From Arthrobacter antibioticus (lineage in GTDB: Bacteria > Actinomycetota > Actinomycetes > Actinomycetales > Micrococcaceae): a stretch of 50,777 nt of DNA. Position 1 is the first letter of the stretch, and every line of letters starts with the position of its first letter. The notes under the pieces were generated by a model that saw nothing but the letters and a program-made list of their open reading frames with translations, made no database searches and was not told where the DNA came from. A program made the translations under genes and the position numbers. The DNA lies in contig NZ_JASISQ010000008.1 in the NCBI RefSeq assembly GCF_030063205.1, positions 87,522-138,298 of the forward strand. The letters are read 5' to 3'. Positions 26,150 to 34,919 of the stretch are shown in pieces.

Positions 26150-27202
26150 TTACCCGTCAACACGTCCGTGATCGCTGGTGTTTCGAATTTGTTCAATGAT
26201 GCGCAACGACGCCACGGAATCTGCTGGGTCCACCGGAACATCTCCACCGGAGAGGACGGCCGCAGAAAGTAGCTCATAGAATAAGGCGAAATTACCGCGC
26301 ACAGTTGGCACGGGCATCGCGACTCCGTCATGGCCAAGCAGGCCCCAACATTCCTGCGGGTCTACTCCATACTCAGGATTTCCTGGCAGGATGCCCGCCA
26401 TCACTTGATTTTCCTGAATATCGGCGGTCACTTTTACGTACGCAGATTCCGAACCCAGAACACGGAACCTCGGTCCTTTTTGCGCAACATTGAGATTCAT
26501 CCAGAGGTGTGAAATCACGCCGCTAACGTGCCGAAGTGCCACGAAAACGTCGTCGTCGGCTAATTCCGCTGGTCGCCGCGCAGCAAGTTCTCCATAGACA
26601 GCTGCCACGGGGCCAAACAGCTCAAGTGCCTGATCTATGAGGTGTGTGCCGAGATCAAAAAGCAACCCTCCGCCGTCGGCCGCACTCGCCTGCGCTTTCC
26701 ACGCTTTGGTGATATCCGGTTGCCACCGCTCAAGCCGGGATTCAAATCTGCGCACTTCTCCCAGAGCACCTTCGCCGAGTAGTTTTTGCAGTGTTAAGAA
26801 CTCCCCGTCCCAGCGACGGTTTTGATAGGTCGTCAAAAGCTGCCCACGCTCCTTGGCCAGCGCAATCAACGCCTCACCTTCTACACTTGTCAGCGTAAAA
26901 GGCTTGTCAACAACAACGGCACACCCGGATTCAAGTGCCATGGTGGCAAGAGCAACATGTGTGGCGGGCGGGGTTGCCACCACCACCAAGTCGATGTTCT
27001 CCTGGCTTCCCGTGCGATCCCACTCCAGCCGGGTGAGGATTGCAGCATTCGGATACGCGGCCTTGGCAGCCGCCTGGCGTTCCGGATCCGAGGTCACAAT
27101 CACATCGAGGCTGAACTGCTCCAGTGAGGCCAGCGACGGCGCGTGAAAAACACTGCCTGCCAGCCCAAATCCTAGGAGCGCAGTACGAATTTTTGGCGTC
27201 AT
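26150..27202 (-). CDS. Gfo/Idh/MocA family NAD(P)-dependent dehydrogenase
   Basis: The protein has 350 residues. The N-terminal Rossmann domain starts RTALLGFGLAGSVFHAPSLAS. The Gfo/Idh/MocA active-site signature DLVVVATPPATHVALATMALESGCAVVVDKPFTLT holds the catalytic Lys (DKPF, an EKP variant). GGGLLFDLGTHLIDQALELFG follows in the C-terminal domain, with the usual His. Likely substrates are polyols or sugars such as inositol. The frame is open 118 codons further upstream, but similarity begins at the ATG at 27202. It is first in an operon with the MFS transporter and divergent from the HTH gene, 34 bp apart. Confidence 0.9.
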   Translation of the reverse strand: MTPKIRTALLGFGLAGSVFHAPSLASLEQFSLDVIVTSDPERQAAAKAAYPNAAILTRLEWDRTGSQENIDLVVVATPPATHVALATMALESGCAVVVDKPFTLTSVEGEALIALAKERGQLLTTYQNRRWDGEFLTLQKLLGEGALGEVRRFESRLERWQPDITKAWKAQASAADGGGLLFDLGTHLIDQALELFGPVAAVYGELAARRPAELADDDVFVALRHVSGVISHLWMNLNVAQKGPRFRVLGSESAYVKVTADIQENQVMAGILPGNPEYGVDPQECWGLLGHDGVAMPVPTVRGNFALFYELLSAAVLSGGDVPVDPADSVASLRIIEQIRNTSDHGRVDG

Positions 27203-27209
27203 GGCTCTT

Positions 27210-27215
27210 ACCTTA
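27210..27215 (-). promoter_or_regulatory. Possible -10 of the Gfo/Idh/MocA operon
   Basis: TAAGGT lies 7 nt before the ATG at 27202. The AAGG may instead be a ribosome binding site, so the call is ambiguous. Confidence 0.35.
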
Positions 27216-27223
27216 GCTCGGGC

Positions 27224-27229
27224 TACTAT
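27224..27229 (+). promoter_or_regulatory. -10 element, leaderless HTH-gene transcript
   Basis: TACTAT, 7 nt before the ATG at 27237; no ribosome binding site. It lies within 10 bp of the opposing Gfo-gene signal, so the two promoters probably interfere. Confidence 0.5.
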
Positions 27230-27236
27230 TTGTTCC

Positions 27237-27650
27237 ATGACATTACATGCCCCTAAAGTCAGTCCGGCACTGGAACCATCTGAGCAGGCCGCGCTAGCAC
27301 GGACCCTTACCGGCGAGGGAGACGTGACAGTGTTTGTGGACGGAACTGCGCACCGTCTCGGCGGCAACTCTAGGGATGCCGTAGTGGATCTGCTGTCCCG
27401 CCTCTCCCGTGGAGATACTGTCAGCGTGGCCAGTATTGCCGACCTACTCACCACCTCACAGGCTGCGGAGTTGGCGGGAATTTCACACACATTCCTGCGC
27501 AACCTCACGGATCGAGGGGAAGTAGGCGTGCAATACCGTGGCTCGCACAGGCGCATTCACAGGCAAGACATCATGGCTTGGTTATCCACACAAAAGGGTG
27601 TGCCACCAAAAGATCCCTCACAAGATCCGTCACAAACAGCTAACGAGTAG
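27237..27650 (+). CDS. Excisionase-type helix-turn-helix protein (antitoxin-like)
   Basis: The protein has 137 residues. The C-terminal half is a MerR/excisionase-type HTH (TTSQAAELAGISHTFLRNLTDRGEVGVQYRGSHRRIHRQDIMAWL). The N-terminal half (EGDVTVFVDGTAHRLGGNSRDAVVDLLSRLSRGDTVSV) resembles that of excisionase-family antitoxins normally paired with PIN-domain toxins. No PIN gene follows; the next gene, 43 bp on, is an AAA+ ATPase. It could regulate itself, the neighbouring operon, or be an orphan antitoxin. The start at 27237 fits a leaderless transcript. Confidence 0.82.
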   Translation: MTLHAPKVSPALEPSEQAALARTLTGEGDVTVFVDGTAHRLGGNSRDAVVDLLSRLSRGDTVSVASIADLLTTSQAAELAGISHTFLRNLTDRGEVGVQYRGSHRRIHRQDIMAWLSTQKGVPPKDPSQDPSQTANE

Positions 27651-27681
27651 CCTGCCTGGTCCGCGCAGGAGTCCACCCTGC

Positions 27682-27687
27682 TAGTGT
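27682..27687 (+). promoter_or_regulatory. -10 element, leaderless AAA-gene transcript
   Basis: TAGTGT, 6 nt before the ATG at 27694; no ribosome binding site. Confidence 0.55.
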
Positions 27688-27693
27688 CAGCCC

Positions 27694-29124
27694 ATGGACG
27701 CTACCGTGGGGAAATTCATCGCTGACTTCGCTGCCCTTGTGGCGTTGGCTCAAAAAGAATCAACGGCCTTGCTCGATGGCGGACGGTTCCTAGAGGAGCT
27801 GAACGATCATCTGGGCATCCCACCTGTCCAGCTCAGCGTTGTCGTGGAAGAAATCCCCTCTCACCGTTTGGTCGATGCTGACATCCTCTTGGCTGAAATG
27901 GCTGCTGCCGATCCGAACAGCCAGCTCTTGGGCATAGCCAACGACCAGCGAAACCACTTGTCACTCAGCGACATGATCCAGCACGCAGTTTCTTACAACA
28001 ACTTTCCACTCTCTCAGCCGGACTACACGAACGTGGCTGTGGGCCCGGTCGAGCAGCGTCAAGTAGTGGCCATGGGACTGTGGCTCTTTAACTATGCAGG
28101 CTCTCCTGTGGCCGTGCTTCAGCGTGCAGCCAATCCACAATTTGGCCGCCAATTCGCTTCCCTTGAGGTCCTGGCACTGCACCCTTCAACAGCAGCTGCG
28201 TTGTTGGCTGGGGTACGTACTGGCATGGAGAAGCGCAGCGTCTTCAAGGGCCAAGTAATCTCCCTGGTGGGAAGTGACTACGGATCAAGTATTGCTGGCG
28301 TAACGTTTAATGTTCGCCCCGACCTGAGCAGCGCAGAGGTAATTTTGCCCGACGGCGTGCTCAACCGGGTGGAGGAACACACGTTGGGAATTGGGCGGGC
28401 CGCCGCAGCACTCAACGTCCACAGCCAGCATCTCAAGCGCGGGTTGTTACTTTATGGCCCGCCTGGCACCGGGAAAACCCACACTGTGCGTTATTTGCTC
28501 AGCCGCAGTGAGGGGGTCACGGCGGTCCTTTTATCCGGTGGTTCGCTGGCTCGTATCACCGAGGCCACCACGATGGCCCGGGCCCTTGCCCCGTCAATAG
28601 TTGTTCTAGAAGATTGTGACCTCATTGCCGAGGACAGGAGCTTTGGCCACGGTCCGCAGCCACTTCTCTTTGAAGTCCTTGACGCCATGGATGGGCTCGA
28701 CAGCGACTGCGACGTGGCCTTTGTATTGACTACCAACCGTGTAGACATGCTCGAGCGTGCTCTTGTGCAACGCCCGGGGCGCGTCGATCTGGCAGTGGAA
28801 ATACCACTGCCTTCCGAACACGAACGCGAGGCACTCTTGCAGCTGTATGCTCACGGAATCGGTTTCTCACCGGGATCTTTGCTGGCGGCAGCGGCGCAGT
28901 CCGCAGGGACAACGGCGTCGTTCGCAAAAGAACTCATCCGACGCGCGGTCGTGGCCGCATCCTTGGCCGGAGAAGACCCCGCAGATTCTCATCTTAGACA
29001 GGCCGTAGCCCAACTAATGGCAGACGACCAGGCCCTCACCCGCAACCTACTGGGCAGCACCGAGTTGGGCAGTCACCCATCTAGCGGCACCAGAAACCCC
29101 ACCAGCAAGGAAGAGCAATCATGA
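27694..29124 (+). CDS. AAA+ ATPase (CDC48/SpoVK-like) with unknown N-terminal domain
   Basis: The protein has 476 residues. The first ~225 residues are a unique domain I do not recognise. The AAA module follows with Walker A GPPGTGKT (255-262), Walker B VVLEDCD (303-309, the E-D order seen in some bacterial AAA proteins), sensor TTN (346-348) and an arginine-finger region QRPGRVD (R363). A Gly/Ser-rich tail ends in SKEEQS. AAA+ enzymes of this kind remodel or unfold proteins, but the substrate is unknown. Its stop overlaps the alanine dehydrogenase start (ATGA), so the two are translated together, an odd pairing. Confidence 0.87.
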   Translation: MDATVGKFIADFAALVALAQKESTALLDGGRFLEELNDHLGIPPVQLSVVVEEIPSHRLVDADILLAEMAAADPNSQLLGIANDQRNHLSLSDMIQHAVSYNNFPLSQPDYTNVAVGPVEQRQVVAMGLWLFNYAGSPVAVLQRAANPQFGRQFASLEVLALHPSTAAALLAGVRTGMEKRSVFKGQVISLVGSDYGSSIAGVTFNVRPDLSSAEVILPDGVLNRVEEHTLGIGRAAAALNVHSQHLKRGLLLYGPPGTGKTHTVRYLLSRSEGVTAVLLSGGSLARITEATTMARALAPSIVVLEDCDLIAEDRSFGHGPQPLLFEVLDAMDGLDSDCDVAFVLTTNRVDMLERALVQRPGRVDLAVEIPLPSEHEREALLQLYAHGIGFSPGSLLAAAAQSAGTTASFAKELIRRAVVAASLAGEDPADSHLRQAVAQLMADDQALTRNLLGSTELGSHPSSGTRNPTSKEEQS

Positions 29125-30233
29125 TCATAGGCGTTCCCGAAGAGGTAAAAAATAACGAGTTCCGTGTGGCCCTGACCAATTCAGGGGTCCATGAACTTAC
29201 CCGGAGCGGTCACACCGTGCTGGTGCAAAATGGCGCAGGAGAGGGTTCTGGTATTACCGACGCCGAATATGCTGATGCGGGTGCGCAGTTGGTGGCATCT
29301 GCCGAAGAGTTGTGGGCGCGTTCGGACATGGTGGTGAAGGTCAAGGAGCCCATCAGTAGTGAGTATGCGTATTTCCGCAAAGGCCTGGTGTTGTTTACCT
29401 ATTTGCATTTGGCCGCGGAGCCGGCATTGACGCGCTCACTGGTGGCCGCCGGAGTTACTGCCATTGCCTACGAGACAGTTCAAATTGGGCGCACCCTGCC
29501 TCTGCTGGCACCCATGTCTGCTGTGGCGGGACGGCTTTCAGTCCAGGTGGGCGCCCAATGCCTAACAGCCCCTGCTGGTGGGAAGGGGATGCTCCTAGGC
29601 GGAGTACCGGGAGTCCGTCCGGCGAATGTCACAATTTTGGGTGCAGGGGTTTCCGGCACCCACGCCGCTGCCATGGCTATTGGTGCCGGTGCTGACGTGA
29701 CAATTTTGGACATCAACATTGACCGGCTGCAGGAACTTGACGCTCATTACCGTGGCCGGCTAAAAACTGTGGCCTCAAATTCGCTGGAGATCGAGCGGTC
29801 CCTCTTGCAGGCCGATTTGGTGATTGGATCGGTGCTCATTCCCGGTGCCAGGGCACCCAAGCTTGTGAGTAATGACTTGGTTTCGAGAATGAAGCCGGGA
29901 TCGGTTTTGGTTGACATCGCCGTTGATCAGGGCGGCTGTTTTGCCGACACCCGGCCCACAACCCATGCAGATCCCACCTTCATGGTGCACAACTCAGTCT
30001 TTTATTGCGTAGCGAACATGCCAGGCGCAGTGCCGAACACCTCCACCTACGCTCTCACCAACGTGACCCTGCCCTACACCTTGGCGCTGGCCAACCTTGG
30101 TGTGGTGCCCGCCCTCACGGCTGATCCGGCCCTACTGGCGGGCCTGAACGTAGCAGGCGGCTCTGTCACCCACCATTCGGTTTCAAGCGCACACGGTCTT
30201 GCACTTGAGGAAAACTGGCGAGCGCTGTTGTAG
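29121..30233 (+). CDS. ald: Alanine dehydrogenase
   Basis: The protein has 370 residues, the usual length. It interconverts L-alanine and pyruvate with NAD and ammonia in the cytoplasm. The N-terminus IIGVPEEVKNNEFRVALT and the segment LGAGVSGTHAAAMAIGAGADVTILDINIDRL (NAD-binding Rossmann) are typical, as are SVLVDIAVDQGGCFADTRPTTHADPTF and HNSVFYCVANMPGAVPNTST. It overlaps the AAA ATPase gene by 4 bp, which puts amino-acid catabolism under the same promoter as that ATPase. Confidence 0.96.
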   Translation: MIIGVPEEVKNNEFRVALTNSGVHELTRSGHTVLVQNGAGEGSGITDAEYADAGAQLVASAEELWARSDMVVKVKEPISSEYAYFRKGLVLFTYLHLAAEPALTRSLVAAGVTAIAYETVQIGRTLPLLAPMSAVAGRLSVQVGAQCLTAPAGGKGMLLGGVPGVRPANVTILGAGVSGTHAAAMAIGAGADVTILDINIDRLQELDAHYRGRLKTVASNSLEIERSLLQADLVIGSVLIPGARAPKLVSNDLVSRMKPGSVLVDIAVDQGGCFADTRPTTHADPTFMVHNSVFYCVANMPGAVPNTSTYALTNVTLPYTLALANLGVVPALTADPALLAGLNVAGGSVTHHSVSSAHGLALEENWRALL

Positions 30234-30395
30234 ACGCTGGGCACCGGCTCCACGCCAGGGGAGGGCACGTGACCCGAGCGTAACCAGATTGCATTTGAAC
30301 CTCCTTTCTCTTTGTTGCCTGTTCACTACGAGAAATTCCCTCTAATTTAGGAGCAGGGGATATTGCGGATCTTACGAATCCAACGGGAGGCCGTC

Positions 30396-31031
30396 ATGCG
30401 TCGCAGAACAATGTGTTCAGCTTTGGCACTGCTGGCCGGTGCTGCTCTGATTTTGGTTGGCTGCACGGGAACTGTGCCTTCCGACGTAGCATCCGGCAGT
30501 TCGCTCTCGTCTTCGGCCGTGGCACCCGGCACACCACTGGCAACTGCCACCGATGGGGCAAGTGCCACGCTTTCAGCGAATCCCCCGGAACCCACTTCGC
30601 CGAGCAGTCAACCGACGCCCTCACCCACCAGCGCCTCACTGACACTGTTTTATATTGCCCAAGGCGACGGCGGGACCTCGGGCCCGGTAGTTGGCTGTGG
30701 TGACAGTGCCGTTGCCACGACGAGCCCATCAGTGACTTTCTCTGACCCCGTCGAGGGAGCATTGCGGACGCTGTTAGAGAACCATTCAGAGGAGGTGGGA
30801 CAGTCTGGACTGCACAATGCACTGTGGAACTCGGAGCTCTCAGTGAGTTCGATTGAGCGTTCGGGCGGAACTGTTACGGCACAGTTACGTGGCACTCTAA
30901 TCCTGGGAGGAGAGTGCGACATCCCTAGGGTTGAGCAGCAGCTTTTGCTGACGGCAGGACAAGCGGAGGGAGCTCCTGTGGCCATTACCATCAACGGGAA
31001 AACGTTGAGTGAGGCCCTGAGTTTGAAATAG
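30396..31031 (+). CDS. Lipoprotein with GerMN domain
   Basis: The protein has 211 residues. The signal peptide ends in a lipobox LVGC with Cys23, so it is anchored to the outer face of the membrane. A Ser/Pro/Thr-rich linker (about 40-90) leads to a GerMN-like domain (FYIAQGDGGTSGPVVGCGDSAVAT, DPVEGALRTLLENHSEE, SVSSIERSGGTVTAQLRGTL). In non-sporulating actinobacteria such proteins are envelope components of unknown role. GGGAGG lies 6 nt before the ATG at 30396, which settles the start against the longer open frame. Confidence 0.82.
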   Translation: MRRRTMCSALALLAGAALILVGCTGTVPSDVASGSSLSSSAVAPGTPLATATDGASATLSANPPEPTSPSSQPTPSPTSASLTLFYIAQGDGGTSGPVVGCGDSAVATTSPSVTFSDPVEGALRTLLENHSEEVGQSGLHNALWNSELSVSSIERSGGTVTAQLRGTLILGGECDIPRVEQQLLLTAGQAEGAPVAITINGKTLSEALSLK

Positions 31032-31077
31032 CCCACGTCTGCGAAAACTTTTGATGCCTATTTAGCAACAAAGGCTA

Positions 31078-31083
31078 TATCCT
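31078..31083 (+). promoter_or_regulatory. -10 element, leaderless aminotransferase transcript
   Basis: TATCCT, 6 nt before the GTG at 31090; no ribosome binding site. Confidence 0.5.
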
Positions 31084-31089
31084 GAGCTG

Positions 31090-32433
31090 GTGAACACTCC
31101 AAACTCCGGCGCCAATGCAGCCGCCGAAACCCTGTCAGAAGAAACCGTCGACGCTTTGGCCCGGGCTCAAAACGAAGCGGCGTCCACGCCCTCCACCACA
31201 CCGGCCGCAGCCACTCACAGACATGACGCCCTGTTGTCCGCTCGAGCGGCAAACATCAAGCAGTCGGCGGTGCGTGATGTATTTGAAATTTCAATGCAGC
31301 CAGGCCTGGTTTCTCTTGCCGGCGGCAACCCTTACCTGCAGTCTCTGCCGCTGGATCGCCTAGCCGCCACGGCCGCAAACATCATCTCCGAGCATGGCTT
31401 GGAAGCACTGCAGTACGGCGGGGGCCAGGGAACCCTTGAATTGCGCACCCAAATTTGTGATGTTATGGCTGCCGAAGGCATTCTCGACGCCGATCCTGAG
31501 AACGTCGTTATCACTTCCGGATCCCAGTCTGCCCAAGATGTTGCCGCCAAGGTCTTTTGCGATCCAGGTGATGTGATCCTGCTTGAGGACCCTACATATG
31601 TTGGCGCACTCAACACCTTCGAAGCGTACCAAGTTGATGTTCGCCCGGTGGCTGGAGACGAACAGGGACTCATCCCCGACGCATTGCGCAGCACAATCGC
31701 CGCTGTGCAGGCCGAAGGCAAAAGCATCAAGCTGCTGTACACGATCCCCAATTTTAACAACCCCTCGGGCGTCATGTTGGCCCCGGAACGTCGGCAGGAA
31801 ATCGTCGACATATGCCGTGAGGCGAATGTTTTAGTGCTGGAGGACAACCCCTACGGATTGTTGAAGTTCGACGGCGTTCTGCCGCTGCCCATGCGCGCGG
31901 CCAACCCCGACGACGTGCTGTATTTGGGCTCATTCTCAAAAATCTTTGCACCAGGGCTACGCATCGGCTGGGCGCTTGTCCCGGCGCACCTGAAACAGCG
32001 CTATTACTTGGCAAGCGAGGCTGTCACTCTGTGTCCCCCAGCATTTAACCAACTCTTAGTCAGTGAATACCTGCGCAGCTACGACTGGCAGGGCCAGATC
32101 AGCACCTACCGTGGACTGTACTCGGAACGCTGCGCAGCATTGCTGGCGGCCCTGGACGAATTCATGCCAGCGGGTGTCACGTGGACCCGTCCTGAAGGCG
32201 GCTTCTTCGTCTGGCTCACGTTGCCCGAGGGAATCGACACGTACCCCTTGCTGTACACGGGGATCGATGCCGGTGTGGTTTTTGTGCCTGGCGCGGCATT
32301 TTCAACAACGGCGGGTCCCAGCAACAATCTCCGGCTAGCGTTCAGCGCTGTTCCGGCTGAGGCGCTGCGGGAAGGCGTGAAGCGTCTGGCCCCGGTTTTG
32401 GCACACGCCCTCGAGAACTACAACCACCCTTAA
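31090..32433 (+). CDS. PLP-dependent aminotransferase (2-aminoadipate/LysN-like, class I/II)
   Basis: The protein has 447 residues. It is a fold-type I aminotransferase with SLAGGNPYLQSLPLDRL, the cofactor region ITSGSQSAQD and NFNNPSGVMLAP, and the PLP lysine K284 in LGSFSKIFAPGLRIGW. Homologues act on 2-aminoadipate, aromatic or branched-chain amino acids. The N-terminal ~50 residues (Ala/Thr/Pro-rich) are an extension. The GTG start fits a leaderless mRNA. An imperfect hairpin follows the gene. Confidence 0.9.
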   Translation: MNTPNSGANAAAETLSEETVDALARAQNEAASTPSTTPAAATHRHDALLSARAANIKQSAVRDVFEISMQPGLVSLAGGNPYLQSLPLDRLAATAANIISEHGLEALQYGGGQGTLELRTQICDVMAAEGILDADPENVVITSGSQSAQDVAAKVFCDPGDVILLEDPTYVGALNTFEAYQVDVRPVAGDEQGLIPDALRSTIAAVQAEGKSIKLLYTIPNFNNPSGVMLAPERRQEIVDICREANVLVLEDNPYGLLKFDGVLPLPMRAANPDDVLYLGSFSKIFAPGLRIGWALVPAHLKQRYYLASEAVTLCPPAFNQLLVSEYLRSYDWQGQISTYRGLYSERCAALLAALDEFMPAGVTWTRPEGGFFVWLTLPEGIDTYPLLYTGIDAGVVFVPGAAFSTTAGPSNNLRLAFSAVPAEALREGVKRLAPVLAHALENYNHP

Positions 32434-32452
32434 AGCTGATCGCTGAGACCCA

Positions 32453-32501
32453 AGTCAGGGCCTGGCAGTAGCCGGAGTTCGGTTACTGCCGGACCCTGAC
32501 T
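32453..32501. terminator. Bidirectional hairpin between the aminotransferase and E2 genes
   Basis: Arms 32453-32473 and 32481-32501 pair over about 21 bp with one mismatch and G-U pairs and a 7-nt loop. It sits between two converging genes. There is no strong T-run on either side. Confidence 0.6.
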
Positions 32502-32531
32502 AGTGCTGCACAGGACAAAGTAAGAACACGC

Positions 32532-33932
32532 TTAATCAAGGAGCAGTGCGGGCTCTTCCATGATCGCAGCCACGTCGGCCATGAACCGGGCCGAAAGGTC
32601 GCCATCAACCACCCTGTGGTCGAACGAGCCTCCCAGGGTTGTGATCCAGCGAGGGATCACTTCCCCATCAACAACCCAAGGCTTTTGTTTGATCGTGCCA
32701 AAGGCAACGATCGCTACTTCCCCCGGGTTGATGATGGGAGTTCCTGTGTCTATACCCAGTGCACCAATGTTGGTCACTGTGAGTGAGCCGCCCTGCATGT
32801 CCGCCGGCTGAGTCTTGCCGGCCCTGGCAGTTATTGCCAGAGAGTTTAGGGCAATCGCCAACTCTTTCAGTGAGAGATCCTGCGCGTCCTTGATATTTGG
32901 CACCATAAGACCTCGCGGGGTGGCCGCGGCAATACCCAAGTTCATGAAGTGTTTAATGATGATCTGCTCCCCGGCCCAGGTTGCATTGACTGACGGGTTC
33001 CGAGCGGCTGCCCAAATCACCGCCTTGGCCAGAATCAACAACGGCGAGACTTTTATGCCTTCAAAGTCTCGTGACACTTTCAAGCGCTTCACAAACTCCA
33101 TTGTGCGCGAGGCATCAACGTCAACAAAAATGCTGACATGCGGTGCAGAAAATGCACTCTCCACCATGGCCTTGGCAGTCGCCTTGCGCACGCCTTTGAC
33201 CTTGATGCGTTCAACACGCGGATCATCAGCCAATGCGGATCCTGCGGTAGACGCCCAAAACGAACCAGTGACACCTGGATGGTTGTGGTTGTTGTGGCCG
33301 TCATGGTTGTTGGCCCCATCCCGCGCTGCGGTGCGCTGATCCTGATAGCCGAGCAGGTCCTTCTTCGTCACTTCACCCCGCAGACCAGTTGCCGGTACAA
33401 CCGCCAGGTCAATCCCCAAGTCTTTCGCGGCCTTGCGAACTGGCGGCTTCGCCAACACCCGGCTGGACTTCCCAAGCGCAGGGGCTGGCACAGCGGCGGG
33501 TGGGTGCGAGATCGTAGCCGTGGCGAGTTTGACGGGTGTCGCGCCCGCCCGTGGACGGCGTTTAACGGCGTCGGCCTTGGGGCCAGATCCTACCAACGGT
33601 TTGAGCACATCACCTTCCGCATCCGCCAAAGGAGCCGCAGCAACCGGATCCGGGGGTGCAGCAGAAGTAGCGGAAGCAGGAGCAGAAATCTGGGAACCGA
33701 TGGCAATAATCGCGGTACCAACGTCCACCGTTTCACCCTCAGCCACCATTAGCTCGGCCACCATCCCCGCATAGGGCGAGGGCAGTTCAACAATGGATTT
33801 GGCTGTTTCAATCTCAACCAGGACGTCGTTAATCGCAACAACATCGCCAATCTTGACCTTCCAGGAGACAATTTCAGCTTCAGTCAGGCCTTCGCCTACA
33901 TCTGGGAGATTGAACAGGTTCGGGGTCGACAT
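32532..33932 (-). CDS. bkdC: 2-oxoacid dehydrogenase E2 (dihydrolipoamide acyltransferase, branched-chain type)
   Basis: The protein has 466 residues and transfers acyl groups from E1 to CoA. Domains: lipoyl domain 1-80, with the lipoyl lysine K45 in ETAKSIVE; an Ala/Pro linker; a peripheral subunit-binding domain near 155-195 ([26 protein letters not shown]); and a catalytic domain ending [14 protein letters not shown], with the HxxxDG active site. An His/Asn-rich strip ([13 protein letters not shown]) lies in the second linker. AGGAAGG precedes the ATG. It is the last gene of the E1 alpha-E1 beta-E2 operon. Whether pyruvate or branched-chain acids are used cannot be told for certain; branched-chain is likelier because actinobacterial pyruvate dehydrogenase uses AceE. 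Confidence 0.9.
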   Translation of the reverse strand: MSTPNLFNLPDVGEGLTEAEIVSWKVKIGDVVAINDVLVEIETAKSIVELPSPYAGMVAELMVAEGETVDVGTAIIAIGSQISAPASATSAAPPDPVAAAPLADAEGDVLKPLVGSGPKADAVKRRPRAGATPVKLATATISHPPAAVPAPALGKSSRVLAKPPVRKAAKDLGIDLAVVPATGLRGEVTKKDLLGYQDQRTAARDGANNHDGHNNHNHPGVTGSFWASTAGSALADDPRVERIKVKGVRKATAKAMVESAFSAPHVSIFVDVDASRTMEFVKRLKVSRDFEGIKVSPLLILAKAVIWAAARNPSVNATWAGEQIIIKHFMNLGIAAATPRGLMVPNIKDAQDLSLKELAIALNSLAITARAGKTQPADMQGGSLTVTNIGALGIDTGTPIINPGEVAIVAFGTIKQKPWVVDGEVIPRWITTLGGSFDHRVVDGDLSARFMADVAAIMEEPALLLD

Positions 33933-33944
33933 AGTGCGGCCTTC

Positions 33945-34919
33945 CTAGAATGCGAAGGCGCGGTCCAACGCCTCCAACATGCGGTCAATGTCCGGCAGGT
34001 AATGTTCTTCAACACTGGCCACCGGGTAAGGCATGTGGAAGCCGCCCACACGAATGGCGGGCGCCTCCAACGAATAAAAACAGCGTTCGCTGATGCGTGA
34101 GGCAATCTCGCCACCAATCCCGCCAAAGGTGGGGGCTTCATGAGCCACCACCAGCCGTCCGGTCTTATTCACGGAGGTTTCAACGGCATCAAAGTCGATC
34201 GGGGAGATGGAGCGCAGGTCAATCACCTCAACACTGTGCCCATCCTCGGCCGCAGCCGTAGCTGCAGCCAAAGCTACCGGGACCAACGGGCCATAAACCA
34301 CTAGGGTTGCCTCACTCCCCTCACGAACTACATGGGCTTTGAACGGATCGCCGGGGGAATTCTCCGTGTCCACTTCACCCTTGAGCCAATAGCGGCGCTT
34401 GGGTTCAAAATAAATCACTGGATCTTGGCACTGAACGGCCTGTTGAATCATCCAGTAGGCATCATTCGCATTTGACGGGGTGATGATGCGCAGCCCCGCC
34501 GTGTGGGCAAATAACGCCTCAGGGGACTCGGAGTGGTGCTCAATGGAACCGATACCGCCACCGTACGGGATACGAATAACCACCGGCGCGCTTAGCTGGC
34601 CGTCTGAACGGGTGTGGATTTTTGCCAGCTGCGTGGTGATTTGGTTGAACGCTGGAAACACAAAGCCATCAAACTGGATTTCACAGATCGGGCGGTACCC
34701 GCGCAGAGCCATCCCAAGAGCGGTTCCGACAATGCCGGATTCGGCAAGTGGCGTGTCCATAACCCGGTGGGCCCCAAATTCCTTTTTCAGCCCCTCGGTG
34801 ACACGGTACACACCTCCAAGGGCGCCTATGTCCTCACCCATGAGGAAACTCTTCGGATCATTGGCCAACGTGGCACGCAGCCCCTCATTGATGGCTTTAG
34901 CCATGGTCATGGTCTTCAT
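33945..34919 (-). CDS. bkdB: 2-oxoacid dehydrogenase E1 beta subunit (transketolase-like)
   Basis: The protein has 324 residues, the standard length, and pairs with E1 alpha to decarboxylate 2-oxo acids with thiamine diphosphate. Key parts are MLGEDIGALGGVYRVTEGL-like residues near the start, ESGIVGTALGMALRGYRPICEIQFDGF, and VEVIDLRSISPIDFDAVETSVNKTGRLVVAHEAP. It overlaps E1 alpha by 4 bp and is followed after 12 bp by E2. Confidence 0.94.
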   Translation of the reverse strand: MKTMTMAKAINEGLRATLANDPKSFLMGEDIGALGGVYRVTEGLKKEFGAHRVMDTPLAESGIVGTALGMALRGYRPICEIQFDGFVFPAFNQITTQLAKIHTRSDGQLSAPVVIRIPYGGGIGSIEHHSESPEALFAHTAGLRIITPSNANDAYWMIQQAVQCQDPVIYFEPKRRYWLKGEVDTENSPGDPFKAHVVREGSEATLVVYGPLVPVALAAATAAAEDGHSVEVIDLRSISPIDFDAVETSVNKTGRLVVAHEAPTFGGIGGEIASRISERCFYSLEAPAIRVGGFHMPYPVASVEEHYLPDIDRMLEALDRAFAF

